Source of the DNA: Bacillota bacterium
GTDB taxonomy: Bacteria > Bacillota > Clostridia > Christensenellales > UMGS416
Direction: 5' to 3'
Assembly (NCBI GenBank): GCA_023409755.1
Contig: JAEYRA010000056.1
Coordinates: 1 to 12,545, forward strand
Length of the DNA stretch: 12,545 bases
Below, piece by piece: positions 6,210-12,389 of the stretch (position 1 is its first letter; the number at the start of each line of letters is the position of its first letter). The position numbers and the translations under genes are program-made. Below the pieces are notes generated by a model. That model was not told where the DNA came from. It did no database searches and saw nothing but the letters and a program-made list of their open reading frames with translations.

Positions 6210-6286
6210 GGGACCATAGCTCAGCTGGCTAGAGCGCCACGTTGACATCGTGGAGGTCGATGGTTCGAGCCCATTTGGTCCCACCA
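6210..6286 (+). tRNA. tRNA-Val (anticodon GAC)
   Basis: A complete cloverleaf. Acceptor GGGACCA (6210-6216) pairs with TGGTCCC (6276-6282). The D arm is GCTC/GAGC, the anticodon stem CCACG/CGTGG with loop TTGACAT, anticodon GAC at 6244-6246 reading valine codons GUC/GUU, and the T arm GATGG/CCATT with TTCGAGC. The 3' CCA is encoded (6284-6286). All stems pair, with one G-U in the T stem. Confidence 0.97.
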
Positions 6287-6289
6287 AAA

Positions 6290-6470
6290 CGCTATCCTGG
6301 GGTGTGCGTTAGCTTCGTATATAAACCCACAAATCAGAAATGGGAGCTCGGGGTCCGCGTGCCGGATGTCATGCCTCCGGTGAGAGGAAGACAGAAGGCG
6401 CAGGCAGAGCACCCACCCTGCCGGAGAGGCGGGTGATTATTACGGGGTGGACGGCACCGCTGGGATATCA
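6290..6470 (+). ncRNA. ssrS: 6S RNA (regulator of RNA polymerase)
   Basis: A likely 6S RNA, which mimics an open promoter and binds the sigma-A holoenzyme. The closing stem pairs 6293-6308 (TATCCTGGGGTGTGCG) with 6452-6467 (CGGCACCGCTGGGATA), about 15 pairs with one bulge on each side. The GGTGTGCG/CGGCACC core resembles the conserved closing stem of known 6S RNAs, and the 5' end resembles Bacillus subtilis 6S-1. Inside lie AT-rich single-stranded stretches on both sides (around 6315-6340 and 6434-6442), fitting the large central bubble, and then a GC-rich terminal stem. The length of about 175-180 bases fits the family. It begins only a few bases after the tRNA CCA, with no separate promoter visible. 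A strong terminator follows. This is from manual folding and remembered consensus, not a model score. Confidence 0.65.
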
Positions 6471-6478
6471 TTGTGAAG

Positions 6479-6508
6479 AAACCTCTGCGCGAGAGCGCAG
6501 GGGTTTTT
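6479..6508 (+). terminator. Rho-independent terminator after the 6S RNA
   Basis: Twelve-pair stem AAACCTCTGCGC (6479-6490) with GCGCAGGGGTTT (6495-6506), one T-G wobble, loop GAGA, followed by TT. It ends the tRNA-Val/6S transcription unit. Confidence 0.9.
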
Positions 6509-6544
6509 GCCTTTTTCCATCAGCATCATTTGATTCGGTGTGGG

Positions 6545-6758
6545 CCGCGCCAACCGAGGAGGAGTACCCATTCGGCTGCCGTCATCGAGCGGCCTGTCGG
6601 TGCCGGGCCTTCGAGCGCGGTTGGGGGAACTGCGTGAGGGGGTAACCCGTTACCGGGGGAGCTTTGAGGCGCCTCGATGATCGCCAGGGCGAAATGATTC
6701 GCCAAGATGGTTGGGAGGTTATTAGAAAGCCCTGGAACTTATGGGTTCCAGGGCTTTT
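6545..6758 (+). ncRNA. Structured RNA, T-box-like, without a downstream gene
   Basis: A GC-rich stretch between two terminators, on the plus strand. CCAACCG (6550-6556) pairs with CGGTTGG (6618-6624). Inside it are GGAGTACCC and CATCGAGCGGCC...GGTGCCGGGCC, which resemble the AGTA motif and the distal stem I of T-box leaders. Then come CCCGTTACCGGG (6646-6657, stem III-like), a perfect hairpin GGCGAA-ATGA-TTCGCC (6688-6703), AAGATGGTTGG where T-boxes have a GGTGGNACC bulge, and a terminator hairpin. The conserved antiterminator sequence with ACCGCG is absent. No plus-strand gene follows, so if it is a T-box it is degenerate or orphaned. Another RNA class is equally possible. Confidence 0.35.
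6726..6758. terminator. Bidirectional terminator between the RNA cluster and threonine ammonia-lyase
   Basis: Thirteen-pair stem 6726-6738 with 6745-6757, loop TTATGG, centred on AAGCCCTGGAAC. The plus strand has TTTTCT after it. On the minus strand it lies about 20 bases after the stop of the threonine ammonia-lyase gene and is followed by TTTCT. It can serve both directions. Confidence 0.85.
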
Positions 6759-6779
6759 CTGCGTCATCTGCGAAATGGC

Positions 6780-8003
6780 TTACTGTGTCACGTTCACCGC
6801 GTCAATGCCGAGGTTGGCCAGTTGCCGCAGCACCTCGGCAATGTGCTCGAAGCCGCTTGTCTCCAGCACCAGCTCCACCACGACCTGCCCGATGGGCAGC
6901 GTGGAGCGGGAGCGCTCATGCTGGATGGAGAGAATGTTGGCCCCGGCGTCTGCCACGCACTCCAACATCCTGGAGAGTTGACCGGGCCGGTCGGTAATAC
7001 GGGCGATGAGCTCGGCTTTCCGTCCGGTCTTGACGAGCCCTCGGTCGATGATGCGTGCCACCATGGAGACGTCGATGTTGCCGCCAGAGACGATTGCCAC
7101 CGTCCGCCGGCCACTGAGGCGCCCGCCGGCGTGCATAGCCCCGGCCACGGCCACCGCGCCGGCCCCTTCCACCACCATCTTGGCCTGTTCCATCATCGTG
7201 AGGATGGCGCTGGCGATTTCGTCCTCGTCCACCGTTAGAATGTCGTCCAGATATTTCTGGCACAGGGTGAAGGGCAGGTCGCCCGGCGTCTTCACGGCCA
7301 CGCCATCGGCGATGGTGCTGCAGGAGGTGAGTGTCGTCACCTCGCCCCGCAGCAGCGATTGCTTCATGCTGGCCGCGCCTTCGGGCTCCACCCCCAGCAC
7401 CTCAATGTCGGGGCGCAGGCTCTTAGCCGCCAGGGCGATGCCGGCGGCCATACCGCCCCCGCCCACCGGCACCAGAATCGTCTGCACATCGGGCAGCTGT
7501 GTCAGCACTTCCAGCCCGATGGTGCCCTGGCCTGCGATGACGTGCCGGTCGTTGAAAGCGTGGACGAACACCGCGCCGGTTTCCCTTTGCAGTGCCAGCG
7601 CCCGTTCGTAGGCGTCGTCATAGAACGCTCCGCACAGTTCCACGGTCGCGCCGAGCTTCCGGGTGTTCTCCACCTTTTGCAGGGGGGCCGTCGCCGGCAT
7701 CACGATGGTGGCGGCAATGCCCAGCTCCCGCGCGGCCAGCGCTACGCCCTGTGCATGGTTGCCTGCGGAGGAGGCGATGACGCCTCGCGCGCGCTCCTCG
7801 GGCGTCATCCGCCGCATGCGGTTGTAGGCGCCGCGCACCTTGAAGGAGCCGGTCTGCTGCAGGCTCTCCGCCTTCAGGTGCAGCCAGCCGCCGGGCAGAC
7901 CCTGGCCGGGCAATGCCAACGGCACCAGGTCGGTGATGCGCACAAAGTCATGCAGAGCTTGTTGGGCTTCAATGATATCTTCCAGGGTTGTCAGATCGCC
8001 CAT
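6780..8003 (-). CDS. ilvA: Threonine ammonia-lyase (threonine dehydratase) with ACT domain
   Basis: PLP enzyme turning L-threonine into 2-oxobutanoate and ammonia, for isoleucine synthesis or threonine catabolism; 407 residues, the TIGR01127 type (between TdcB and IlvA). The PLP lysine is K55 in TGSFKVRGAYN; SSAGNHAQG (residues 78-86) binds the substrate carboxylate; VGGGGMAAG (180-188) binds the PLP phosphate; SGGN (306-309) contacts the PLP ring. Residues 331-407 form one ACT domain (ARITDRPGQLSRMLECV...), as in this shorter class, so allosteric control by an amino acid is likely. The start at 8003 has GGAAGGA about 7 bases upstream. It begins 18 bases after the aldo/keto reductase gene and is probably co-transcribed with it. 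Whether it is biosynthetic or catabolic cannot be settled here. Confidence 0.95.
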   Translation of the reverse strand: MGDLTTLEDIIEAQQALHDFVRITDLVPLALPGQGLPGGWLHLKAESLQQTGSFKVRGAYNRMRRMTPEERARGVIASSAGNHAQGVALAARELGIAATIVMPATAPLQKVENTRKLGATVELCGAFYDDAYERALALQRETGAVFVHAFNDRHVIAGQGTIGLEVLTQLPDVQTILVPVGGGGMAAGIALAAKSLRPDIEVLGVEPEGAASMKQSLLRGEVTTLTSCSTIADGVAVKTPGDLPFTLCQKYLDDILTVDEDEIASAILTMMEQAKMVVEGAGAVAVAGAMHAGGRLSGRRTVAIVSGGNIDVSMVARIIDRGLVKTGRKAELIARITDRPGQLSRMLECVADAGANILSIQHERSRSTLPIGQVVVELVLETSGFEHIAEVLRQLANLGIDAVNVTQ

Positions 8004-8021
8004 GGTTTGTCCTTCCGTGTA

Positions 8022-9041
8022 TCAGGTGTGTTCGGCATAGAACTGCCGGTAGTCAGCGAGGTTGGCGCGCAGCAGCTCCGGGGTATCCAGCCCATAGGGG
8101 CAGTGAGCCTTGCAGTGGCCGCAGTCCAGGCAACCGTCAATGAGCTCCATGTTGACCTTCCACTCGTCGGTCAGGAAGCTCTGGTAAGGCGCGCGGCGCA
8201 AGAGCAGCGACATGCGCGCCGCCATGTTGATGGGGATGCCGGCCGGGCAGGGCTGGCAGTAGCCACAACCCCGGCAGAAGGCGCCCACCAGCTCGGTGCG
8301 GTCGTGGTCGATGACGGCCTGGAGGTCGGCTGTGAGGGCCGGCGGGTTGTCCGTCAGGGTCAGGAACTCCTCGAGCTCGTGCATGTGCTGGATGCCCCAG
8401 ATGGGCAGCACGTTGCCATATTGCCGCAGGAAGGCGAAGGCCGCCGACGCGTTGGTGATGAGCCCGCCCGAGAGCGCCTTCATGGCGATGAGGCCCACGT
8501 CTGCCGCCTGGCAGGCGGCGGTCAACGCCAGATCGTCCTCGCCCGAGAGGTAGCTCAGCGGGAACTGCACCGTGTCATAAAGGCCGGTGGCGATGGCCTC
8601 CAGCGCCAGAGGCAGGCGGTGGTTGGTGATGCCAATGAAGCGAATTTTGCCCTGCTTCTTCAGTTCCAGCAGGCCCTCGTAGAGGCCGGACGGGTGACCG
8701 GGCGTGGGCACGAACGTCGGATTGTGCAGCTGGTAGATGTCCACATAGTCGGTCTTGAGCATGGCAAGACTGGTTTCGATGTCGCCAAAGAGGCCCTTTT
8801 TGTCCTGCGCGGGGCTCTTGGTGGCGATGACGATGTGCTGCCGCACCCCAGAGAGTGCCATGCCGATCTTTTCCTCACTGTTGCTGTAGCCACGGGCCGT
8901 GTCGTAGAAGTCGATACCGCCTTCATAGGCCCGGCGCAGGATGCGTACGGCCTCGGGGTAATCGGTGCGCTGCAGGGGCAATACGCCGAAGGCCGTGCGG
9001 TTGATTTCAATGCCCGTCCGACCCAATCTCATTTTTTCCAT
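8022..9041 (-). CDS. Aldo/keto reductase with C-terminal ferredoxin-like 4Fe-4S domain
   Basis: A 339-residue NAD(P)H-dependent oxidoreductase of the aldo/keto reductase family fused to a ferredoxin domain. The TIM-barrel part carries the catalytic tetrad D47, Y52 (DFYDTARGYSNSEE), K75 (ATKS) and H106 (QLHN). The C-terminal 90 residues hold two cysteine clusters: C256-C259-C262-C265 (CxxCxxCxxC) and C304-C307-C310-C314 followed by Pro (CxxCxxCxxxCP), enough for two 4Fe-4S clusters. The physiological substrate is unknown; this group is common in anaerobes. The start at 9041 follows AAAGGAGC. It is the first gene of an operon with threonine ammonia-lyase, diverging from whiA. Confidence 0.93.
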   Translation of the reverse strand: MEKMRLGRTGIEINRTAFGVLPLQRTDYPEAVRILRRAYEGGIDFYDTARGYSNSEEKIGMALSGVRQHIVIATKSPAQDKKGLFGDIETSLAMLKTDYVDIYQLHNPTFVPTPGHPSGLYEGLLELKKQGKIRFIGITNHRLPLALEAIATGLYDTVQFPLSYLSGEDDLALTAACQAADVGLIAMKALSGGLITNASAAFAFLRQYGNVLPIWGIQHMHELEEFLTLTDNPPALTADLQAVIDHDRTELVGAFCRGCGYCQPCPAGIPINMAARMSLLLRRAPYQSFLTDEWKVNMELIDGCLDCGHCKAHCPYGLDTPELLRANLADYRQFYAEHT

Positions 9042-9068
9042 CTGGGGCTCCTTTCATGCGTTTTTCAC

Positions 9069-9097
9069 ATTGTACCACAGTGCCACCGGTTTGTTTA
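9069..9097 (-). promoter_or_regulatory. Promoter of the aldo/keto reductase operon
   Basis: On the minus strand TAAACA (9097-9092) and TACAAT (9074-9069) with a 17-base spacer. It lies about 30 bases upstream of the gene start. Confidence 0.6.
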
Positions 9098-9133
9098 GAC
9101 CAGTGGAAGCCGCTGATTGGCGTGTTTCCCGCT

Positions 9134-9161
9134 TTGTTCCCCGCCTGATTTGTGCTATACT
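9134..9161 (+). promoter_or_regulatory. Promoter of whiA-crh
   Basis: TTGTTC (9134-9139), 16-base spacer and TATACT (9156-9161) with an extended -10 TG at 9153-9154. The predicted start near 9168 coincides with the AAGGAG ribosome binding site (9168-9173), giving a leader of about 13 bases. It diverges from the aldo/keto reductase promoter. Confidence 0.65.
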
Positions 9162-9180
9162 GGGCGCAAGGAGCGAGAGC

Positions 9181-10146
9181 ATGTCCTTTTCGGCCAATGT
9201 GAAGGAAGAGATGACCGGATTGCCGCTGGAGGGCTATGGCTGCTGCGCGCAGTCTGAGCTGGCCGGCGTGGTTTTGGCAGCGGGTTCCCTGCACCGCAAG
9301 GATGGCGTTCTCCGTGCCGAGATTACGACCGAAAGCCCCAACATCGCCCGGCGGGTCTATCGGCTCATCAAGCGCTTATACGGCGTCGCGCCGGAGATTG
9401 AGCAGCATGAGCGCCGCCGGCTGAACCGCAACTTCAGCTACAGCGTGGTGCTCGGCCACGACACGGCGGCACGCAAGCTCCTGGTGGACTGCGGGTTGCT
9501 GGGAGGGGAGGGGTCCATCCCCCGGGCGCTGGTGCGTAAAAGCTGTTGCCGCAACGCGCTGCTGCGGGGTCTCTTCCTGGGGTGTGGCTCCATGTCCGAC
9601 CCGGGGCGGGGCTACCACCTGGAGATGGTGTTTGACAGCGAGGAGCGGGCCGCCGCCGTGGTGGCGCTGCTGGGGGTGGAGGACATCAATGCCCGCTCCA
9701 TGGCGCGCCGTGGCCGCCAGGTCGTCTACGTCAAGGAGGCCGACCATATCTCGCAATTCCTGGTGCTGACGCAGGCCCACACCCATATGCTTGCCTTTGA
9801 GGGCATTCGGGTGGAGAAGGGGGTGCGCAACAGCGTCAACCGCGTCGTCAACTGTGACACGGCCAACCTGGAAAAAACGCTGGCCGCCGCCGAACGCCAG
9901 GCCGACAGCATCCGCTGCATCGAGCGGCTGCGGGGCCTCGCCAGCCTGCCAGAGAGTTTGCGCCAGGCGGCCGAAGCCAGATTGGAGAACCCCGATGCAT
10001 CACTTGATGCGCTGGCGGCAATTCTGGGCGGGGTGAGTAAATCGGGGTTGAACCATAGATTCAAGCGGCTGATGGAGATTGCCGCAGATTTGACAGCTGA
10101 GGAGGAACCGGTGGATGAACCACAGGAACTTGACCATTCGCAATGA
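9181..10146 (+). CDS. whiA: DNA-binding protein WhiA
   Basis: A 321-residue WhiA protein, linked in Bacillus to cell division and chromosome segregation and in Streptomyces to sporulation control. The N-terminal part is the LAGLIDADG-like fold: SFSANVKEEM, then CCAQSELAGVVLAAGSL, and RGLFLGCGSMSDPGRGYHLEMVF, the hallmark of the second repeat. The C-terminal part (about residues 220-310) has FEGIRVEKGVRNSVNRVVNCDTAN and a helix-turn-helix, DASLDALAAILGGVSKSGLNHRFKRLMEIA. Length is normal for the family. The start at 9181 has AAGGAG 7 bases upstream; the frame is open further upstream but without homology. The gene overlaps crh by 32 bases, the arrangement known from the Bacillus yvcK-whiA-crh locus. 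Confidence 0.97.
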   Translation: MSFSANVKEEMTGLPLEGYGCCAQSELAGVVLAAGSLHRKDGVLRAEITTESPNIARRVYRLIKRLYGVAPEIEQHERRRLNRNFSYSVVLGHDTAARKLLVDCGLLGGEGSIPRALVRKSCCRNALLRGLFLGCGSMSDPGRGYHLEMVFDSEERAAAVVALLGVEDINARSMARRGRQVVYVKEADHISQFLVLTQAHTHMLAFEGIRVEKGVRNSVNRVVNCDTANLEKTLAAAERQADSIRCIERLRGLASLPESLRQAAEARLENPDASLDALAAILGGVSKSGLNHRFKRLMEIAADLTAEEEPVDEPQELDHSQ

Positions 10147-10381
10147 CGAGGGCCTGCAAGCGAGGCCGGCGGCGCTGCTGGTGCAGGTAGCCAATCAGTT
10201 CACCTCCAACATCTGGATTGAGATGAACAGTAAGCGTGTCAATGCCAAGTCGATCATGGGGGTGCTGAGCCTGAAGCTGCGCATGGGCGACAGTTTCCTC
10301 ATCGCCGCCGTGGGGCAGGACGAGGACGCGGCCGTGGCCGCCATCGCCCATCTCATTGAGACGGGGGAGGCCCATCTGTAA
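10115..10381 (+). CDS. crh: HPr-like catabolite repression protein Crh
   Basis: An 88-residue HPr-family protein in which the phosphorylatable histidine is replaced by Gln: EGLQARPAALL, with Q15, as in Bacillus subtilis Crh. The regulatory Ser46 is kept (NAKSIMG, S46). Crh-P(Ser46) acts as a CcpA corepressor in Bacillus, and Crh cannot take part in PTS phosphotransfer. The gene overlaps the whiA 3' end by 32 bases, as in Bacillus, and has GAGGAGGA 8 bases before the ATG at 10115. Residues RFTSN.W-like NQFTSNIWIEMNSKRVNAKS also match Crh closely. CcpA itself and HPr kinase are not in the window, so the regulatory partner is inferred. In other Clostridia this position may hold a canonical HPr, but the Gln15 here argues for Crh. 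Confidence 0.9.
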   Translation: MNHRNLTIRNDEGLQARPAALLVQVANQFTSNIWIEMNSKRVNAKSIMGVLSLKLRMGDSFLIAAVGQDEDAAVAAIAHLIETGEAHL

Positions 10382-10395
10382 ACGGACGTGGTGCC

Positions 10396-10440
10396 GCCAC
10401 AGCGCCCGGCTGGCAGTCGGGGGTGTTGGTTTTGTTGCCT
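10396..10440 (+). terminator. Possible terminator after crh
   Basis: An imperfect GC-rich stem pairs CGCCCGG-like bases around 10402-10411 with TCGGGGGTG around 10419-10427, followed by T-rich TTGGTTTTGTTG. A second perfect 9-pair hairpin (ATGCGCCGG 10454-10462 with CCGGCGCAT 10475-10483) lies 15 bases further on, without a T-run. Either could end the whiA-crh transcript. Confidence 0.4.
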
Positions 10441-10521
10441 TTTAGGTTTTTCTATGCGCCGGTGCAGGGTTGCGCCGGCGCATTTCATGTCATCTTGGCT
10501 GTTTGCCCTGCAAAAGGACGG

Positions 10522-10549
10522 TTAAGTTTGCTGGGAGATTGTCCGAAGT
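10522..10549 (+). promoter_or_regulatory. Possible sigma-D (flagellar) promoter of motAB
   Basis: TTAAGTTT (10522-10529) and TCCGAAGT (10542-10549), 12 bases apart, resemble the sigma-D consensus TAAAGTTT-N11-GCCGATAA: seven of eight match in the -35, and CCGA is kept in the -10. The leader to motA would be about 100 bases. Being upstream of a stator operon makes the call plausible. Confidence 0.5.
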
Positions 10550-10655
10550 ATAAAGGGGAAACCGGAGCACATCCCTTGTTTGGGTGTGGAGAATTGTTCG
10601 TTTCATGCGGCCCCTAACTGGGAATTTATAGTTAGCACCTGGAGGTCTTGTTGGT

Positions 10656-11459
10656 ATGGACATCACGTCACTGCTGGGCATTCTCATTGCATTTGGCGGC
10701 GTTCTTGGCGGGTACCTGTGGGAAGGCGGCGAAATGGGAGGAATCTACTCCCCCACTACGCTCCCGATCATTCTAGGCGGTACCATTGGAGCCGTGATAT
10801 TGTTCTTCCCCATGCAGGACCTCAAACTCATTGGCCGCATGCTCAAGGTCATCTTCACCAACCAGAAGCTTGACGAAGTCGGCACCATCAACACCATGGT
10901 TCGCTTTTCGGAGATCGCCCGGCGCGAAGGACTGCTGGCTTTGGAAAACGAGATGGGCAACATTAAGAACCCCTTCATTGAGAAGGGCATCCGTCTCATC
11001 ATCGATGGCACTGAGTCGGAGACCACCAAGGACATCCTGAGCTGGGACATGTATCTGCAGAACGACGTATACGCCCGCGGAGCCAAAGTTTTTGGTGCAG
11101 CTGGCGGTTTCTCACCCACCATGGGCATCATCGGCACGGTCATGGGGCTCATCACCGTGCTGGGCGGCGGGCTGGACGACCCGTCCGAACTGGCCCACAG
11201 CATTTCGCTTGCGTTCATCGCCACGCTCTATGGCGTCGGTCTGGCCAACCTTCTGTGGCTGCCATTTGAGGGGAAAATCAAGACCAAGGCCACCAAGGAG
11301 AAAATGGTCAACGAGCTCATCATCGAAGGAGTTCTCTCCATCCAGGCAGGCGATCACCCCGACACCGTGCGGGAAAAGATGAACCTGGCCTACTTTGAGA
11401 AGGCCGCCGGTAAGAAGGCGCCGGGTCGGACCACCACACAGGCAGGTGATGGCGCTTGA
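10656..11459 (+). CDS. motA: Flagellar motor stator protein MotA
   Basis: A 267-residue MotA, which with MotB forms the proton- or sodium-driven stator of the flagellar motor in the cytoplasmic membrane. Four membrane segments are visible at about residues 2-22, 34-52, 146-170 and 182-204. The large cytoplasmic loop between the second and third contains ARREGLLALE (residues 88-97), which contacts FliG. The conserved prolines are P154 (FSPTMGIIGTVMGLI) and P203 (WLPFEGKIK). The start at 10656 has GGAGGT 9 bases upstream. The C-terminal tail after residue 250 (KKAPGRTTTQAGDGA) is a polar extension. It overlaps or abuts motB. Ion specificity cannot be read from the sequence with confidence. Confidence 0.95.
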   Translation: MDITSLLGILIAFGGVLGGYLWEGGEMGGIYSPTTLPIILGGTIGAVILFFPMQDLKLIGRMLKVIFTNQKLDEVGTINTMVRFSEIARREGLLALENEMGNIKNPFIEKGIRLIIDGTESETTKDILSWDMYLQNDVYARGAKVFGAAGGFSPTMGIIGTVMGLITVLGGGLDDPSELAHSISLAFIATLYGVGLANLLWLPFEGKIKTKATKEKMVNELIIEGVLSIQAGDHPDTVREKMNLAYFEKAAGKKAPGRTTTQAGDGA

Positions 11460-11461
11460 GC

Positions 11462-12283
11462 ATGAACACACGCCATGAAGAGGAAGAAAAGGAAAATGGG
11501 GAACGCTGGCTCCTCACCTATTCGGACCTCATAACCCTGCTGCTGGCATTCTTCATCATCCTCTTTGCCATAAGCAACGTGGACAAAAACAAATACCTCC
11601 AGGTCATTCAGTCCCTTGGGGAGGTTTTTGGCGATACGGGCCCTGGTGACCAGTCCGGCGGCCAATCCGGCGACCTCATTTACCCGGTGTTCACCCCCCA
11701 TAGCAGTGAGATGCCATCCGGCGGTGCGGCCAGAACGCCGTCCGCCACCGGGGGCAGCCTTGGCAACACCGGTGAGGTGGAGGCCATGGAGAACGTGAAG
11801 GCGCAGCTGGAAGGGCTGTTGGCTCAGGAGCATCTCGGAAACGATGTGTCGGTGACGCTGCGCAGTCAGGGCTTGGTCATCACCGTCAACACCAAACTGC
11901 TGTTTGACAAAGGCAGCGCCGAGCTCAGCGACAGCGCCAAGAAACTGGTGGAGAAGCTGGCGAAGATCCTGACCCCGCTGTCGGAGAATGAGATCAGCAT
12001 CGAGGGGCACACCGACAATGACCCCATCAACACCACCCAGTACCCGTCGAACTGGGAGCTGTCCTCGGCCCGGGCCAACACCGTGCTGAAGCTGCTGCTC
12101 GCGAGCAACAAGGAACTGAGCCCCAAGCGCATGTCCTCCCGCGGGTATGGGGAGTACGCCCCCGTGGCCCCCAACGACACCGAGGCCAACATGTCCAAGA
12201 ACCGCCGGGTTAACATCGTTATCCTCAAGGATTCCATCAGCCGCCTCGCTGGGATCAACTCCACCGCTGATAACGAGGACTGA
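11462..12283 (+). CDS. motB: Flagellar motor stator protein MotB
   Basis: A 273-residue MotB, anchoring the stator to peptidoglycan. It has an acidic N-terminus (HEEEEKENGE), one transmembrane helix at about residues 17-38 with the ion-binding aspartate D22 in TYSDLITLLLAF, a linker of about 100 residues rich in Ser, Gly and Thr, and a C-terminal OmpA-like peptidoglycan-binding domain: LLFDKGSAEL, SIEGHTDNDPIN, NWELSSARA and NRRVNIVIL. I place the start at ATG 11462, two bases after the motA stop; an in-frame TTG at 11456 overlapping the motA stop is possible but weaker. The gene order motA-motB and the terminator after it mark a two-gene operon. Confidence 0.95.
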   Translation: MNTRHEEEEKENGERWLLTYSDLITLLLAFFIILFAISNVDKNKYLQVIQSLGEVFGDTGPGDQSGGQSGDLIYPVFTPHSSEMPSGGAARTPSATGGSLGNTGEVEAMENVKAQLEGLLAQEHLGNDVSVTLRSQGLVITVNTKLLFDKGSAELSDSAKKLVEKLAKILTPLSENEISIEGHTDNDPINTTQYPSNWELSSARANTVLKLLLASNKELSPKRMSSRGYGEYAPVAPNDTEANMSKNRRVNIVILKDSISRLAGINSTADNED

Positions 12284-12302
12284 CAACTGCGCAATACGTG
12301 CG

Positions 12303-12333
12303 AGGGGAGCAAGCAATGCTTGCTCCCTTCTTT
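12303..12333 (+). terminator. Rho-independent terminator of motAB
   Basis: Perfect 9-pair stem GGGAGCAAG (12305-12313) with CTTGCTCCC (12319-12327), loop CAATG, two more weaker outer pairs, then TTCTTTG. It lies 20 bases after the motB stop. Confidence 0.9.
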
Positions 12334-12389
12334 GTACTTAAGGAGTGGTCACCACGTCCGGCACACCCGATTGGCCTGTATGCGGACTT

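Noticed and set aside
7359..9098. Plus-strand open frame of 579 codons over threonine ammonia-lyase and the aldo/keto reductase
   Set aside because: It spans two well-supported minus-strand genes and their intergenic gap; composition (rich in Gly, Gln, Val, His) is that of an antisense frame.
10550..10650. c-di-GMP riboswitch before motA
   Set aside because: The conserved elements of class I (GGCAAACC-like, GGTAGGTAGCGGGG) and class II were not found.
11390..12316. Minus-strand open frame of 308 codons over motB
   Set aside because: Shadow of motB, which has clear TM and OmpA-like motifs.
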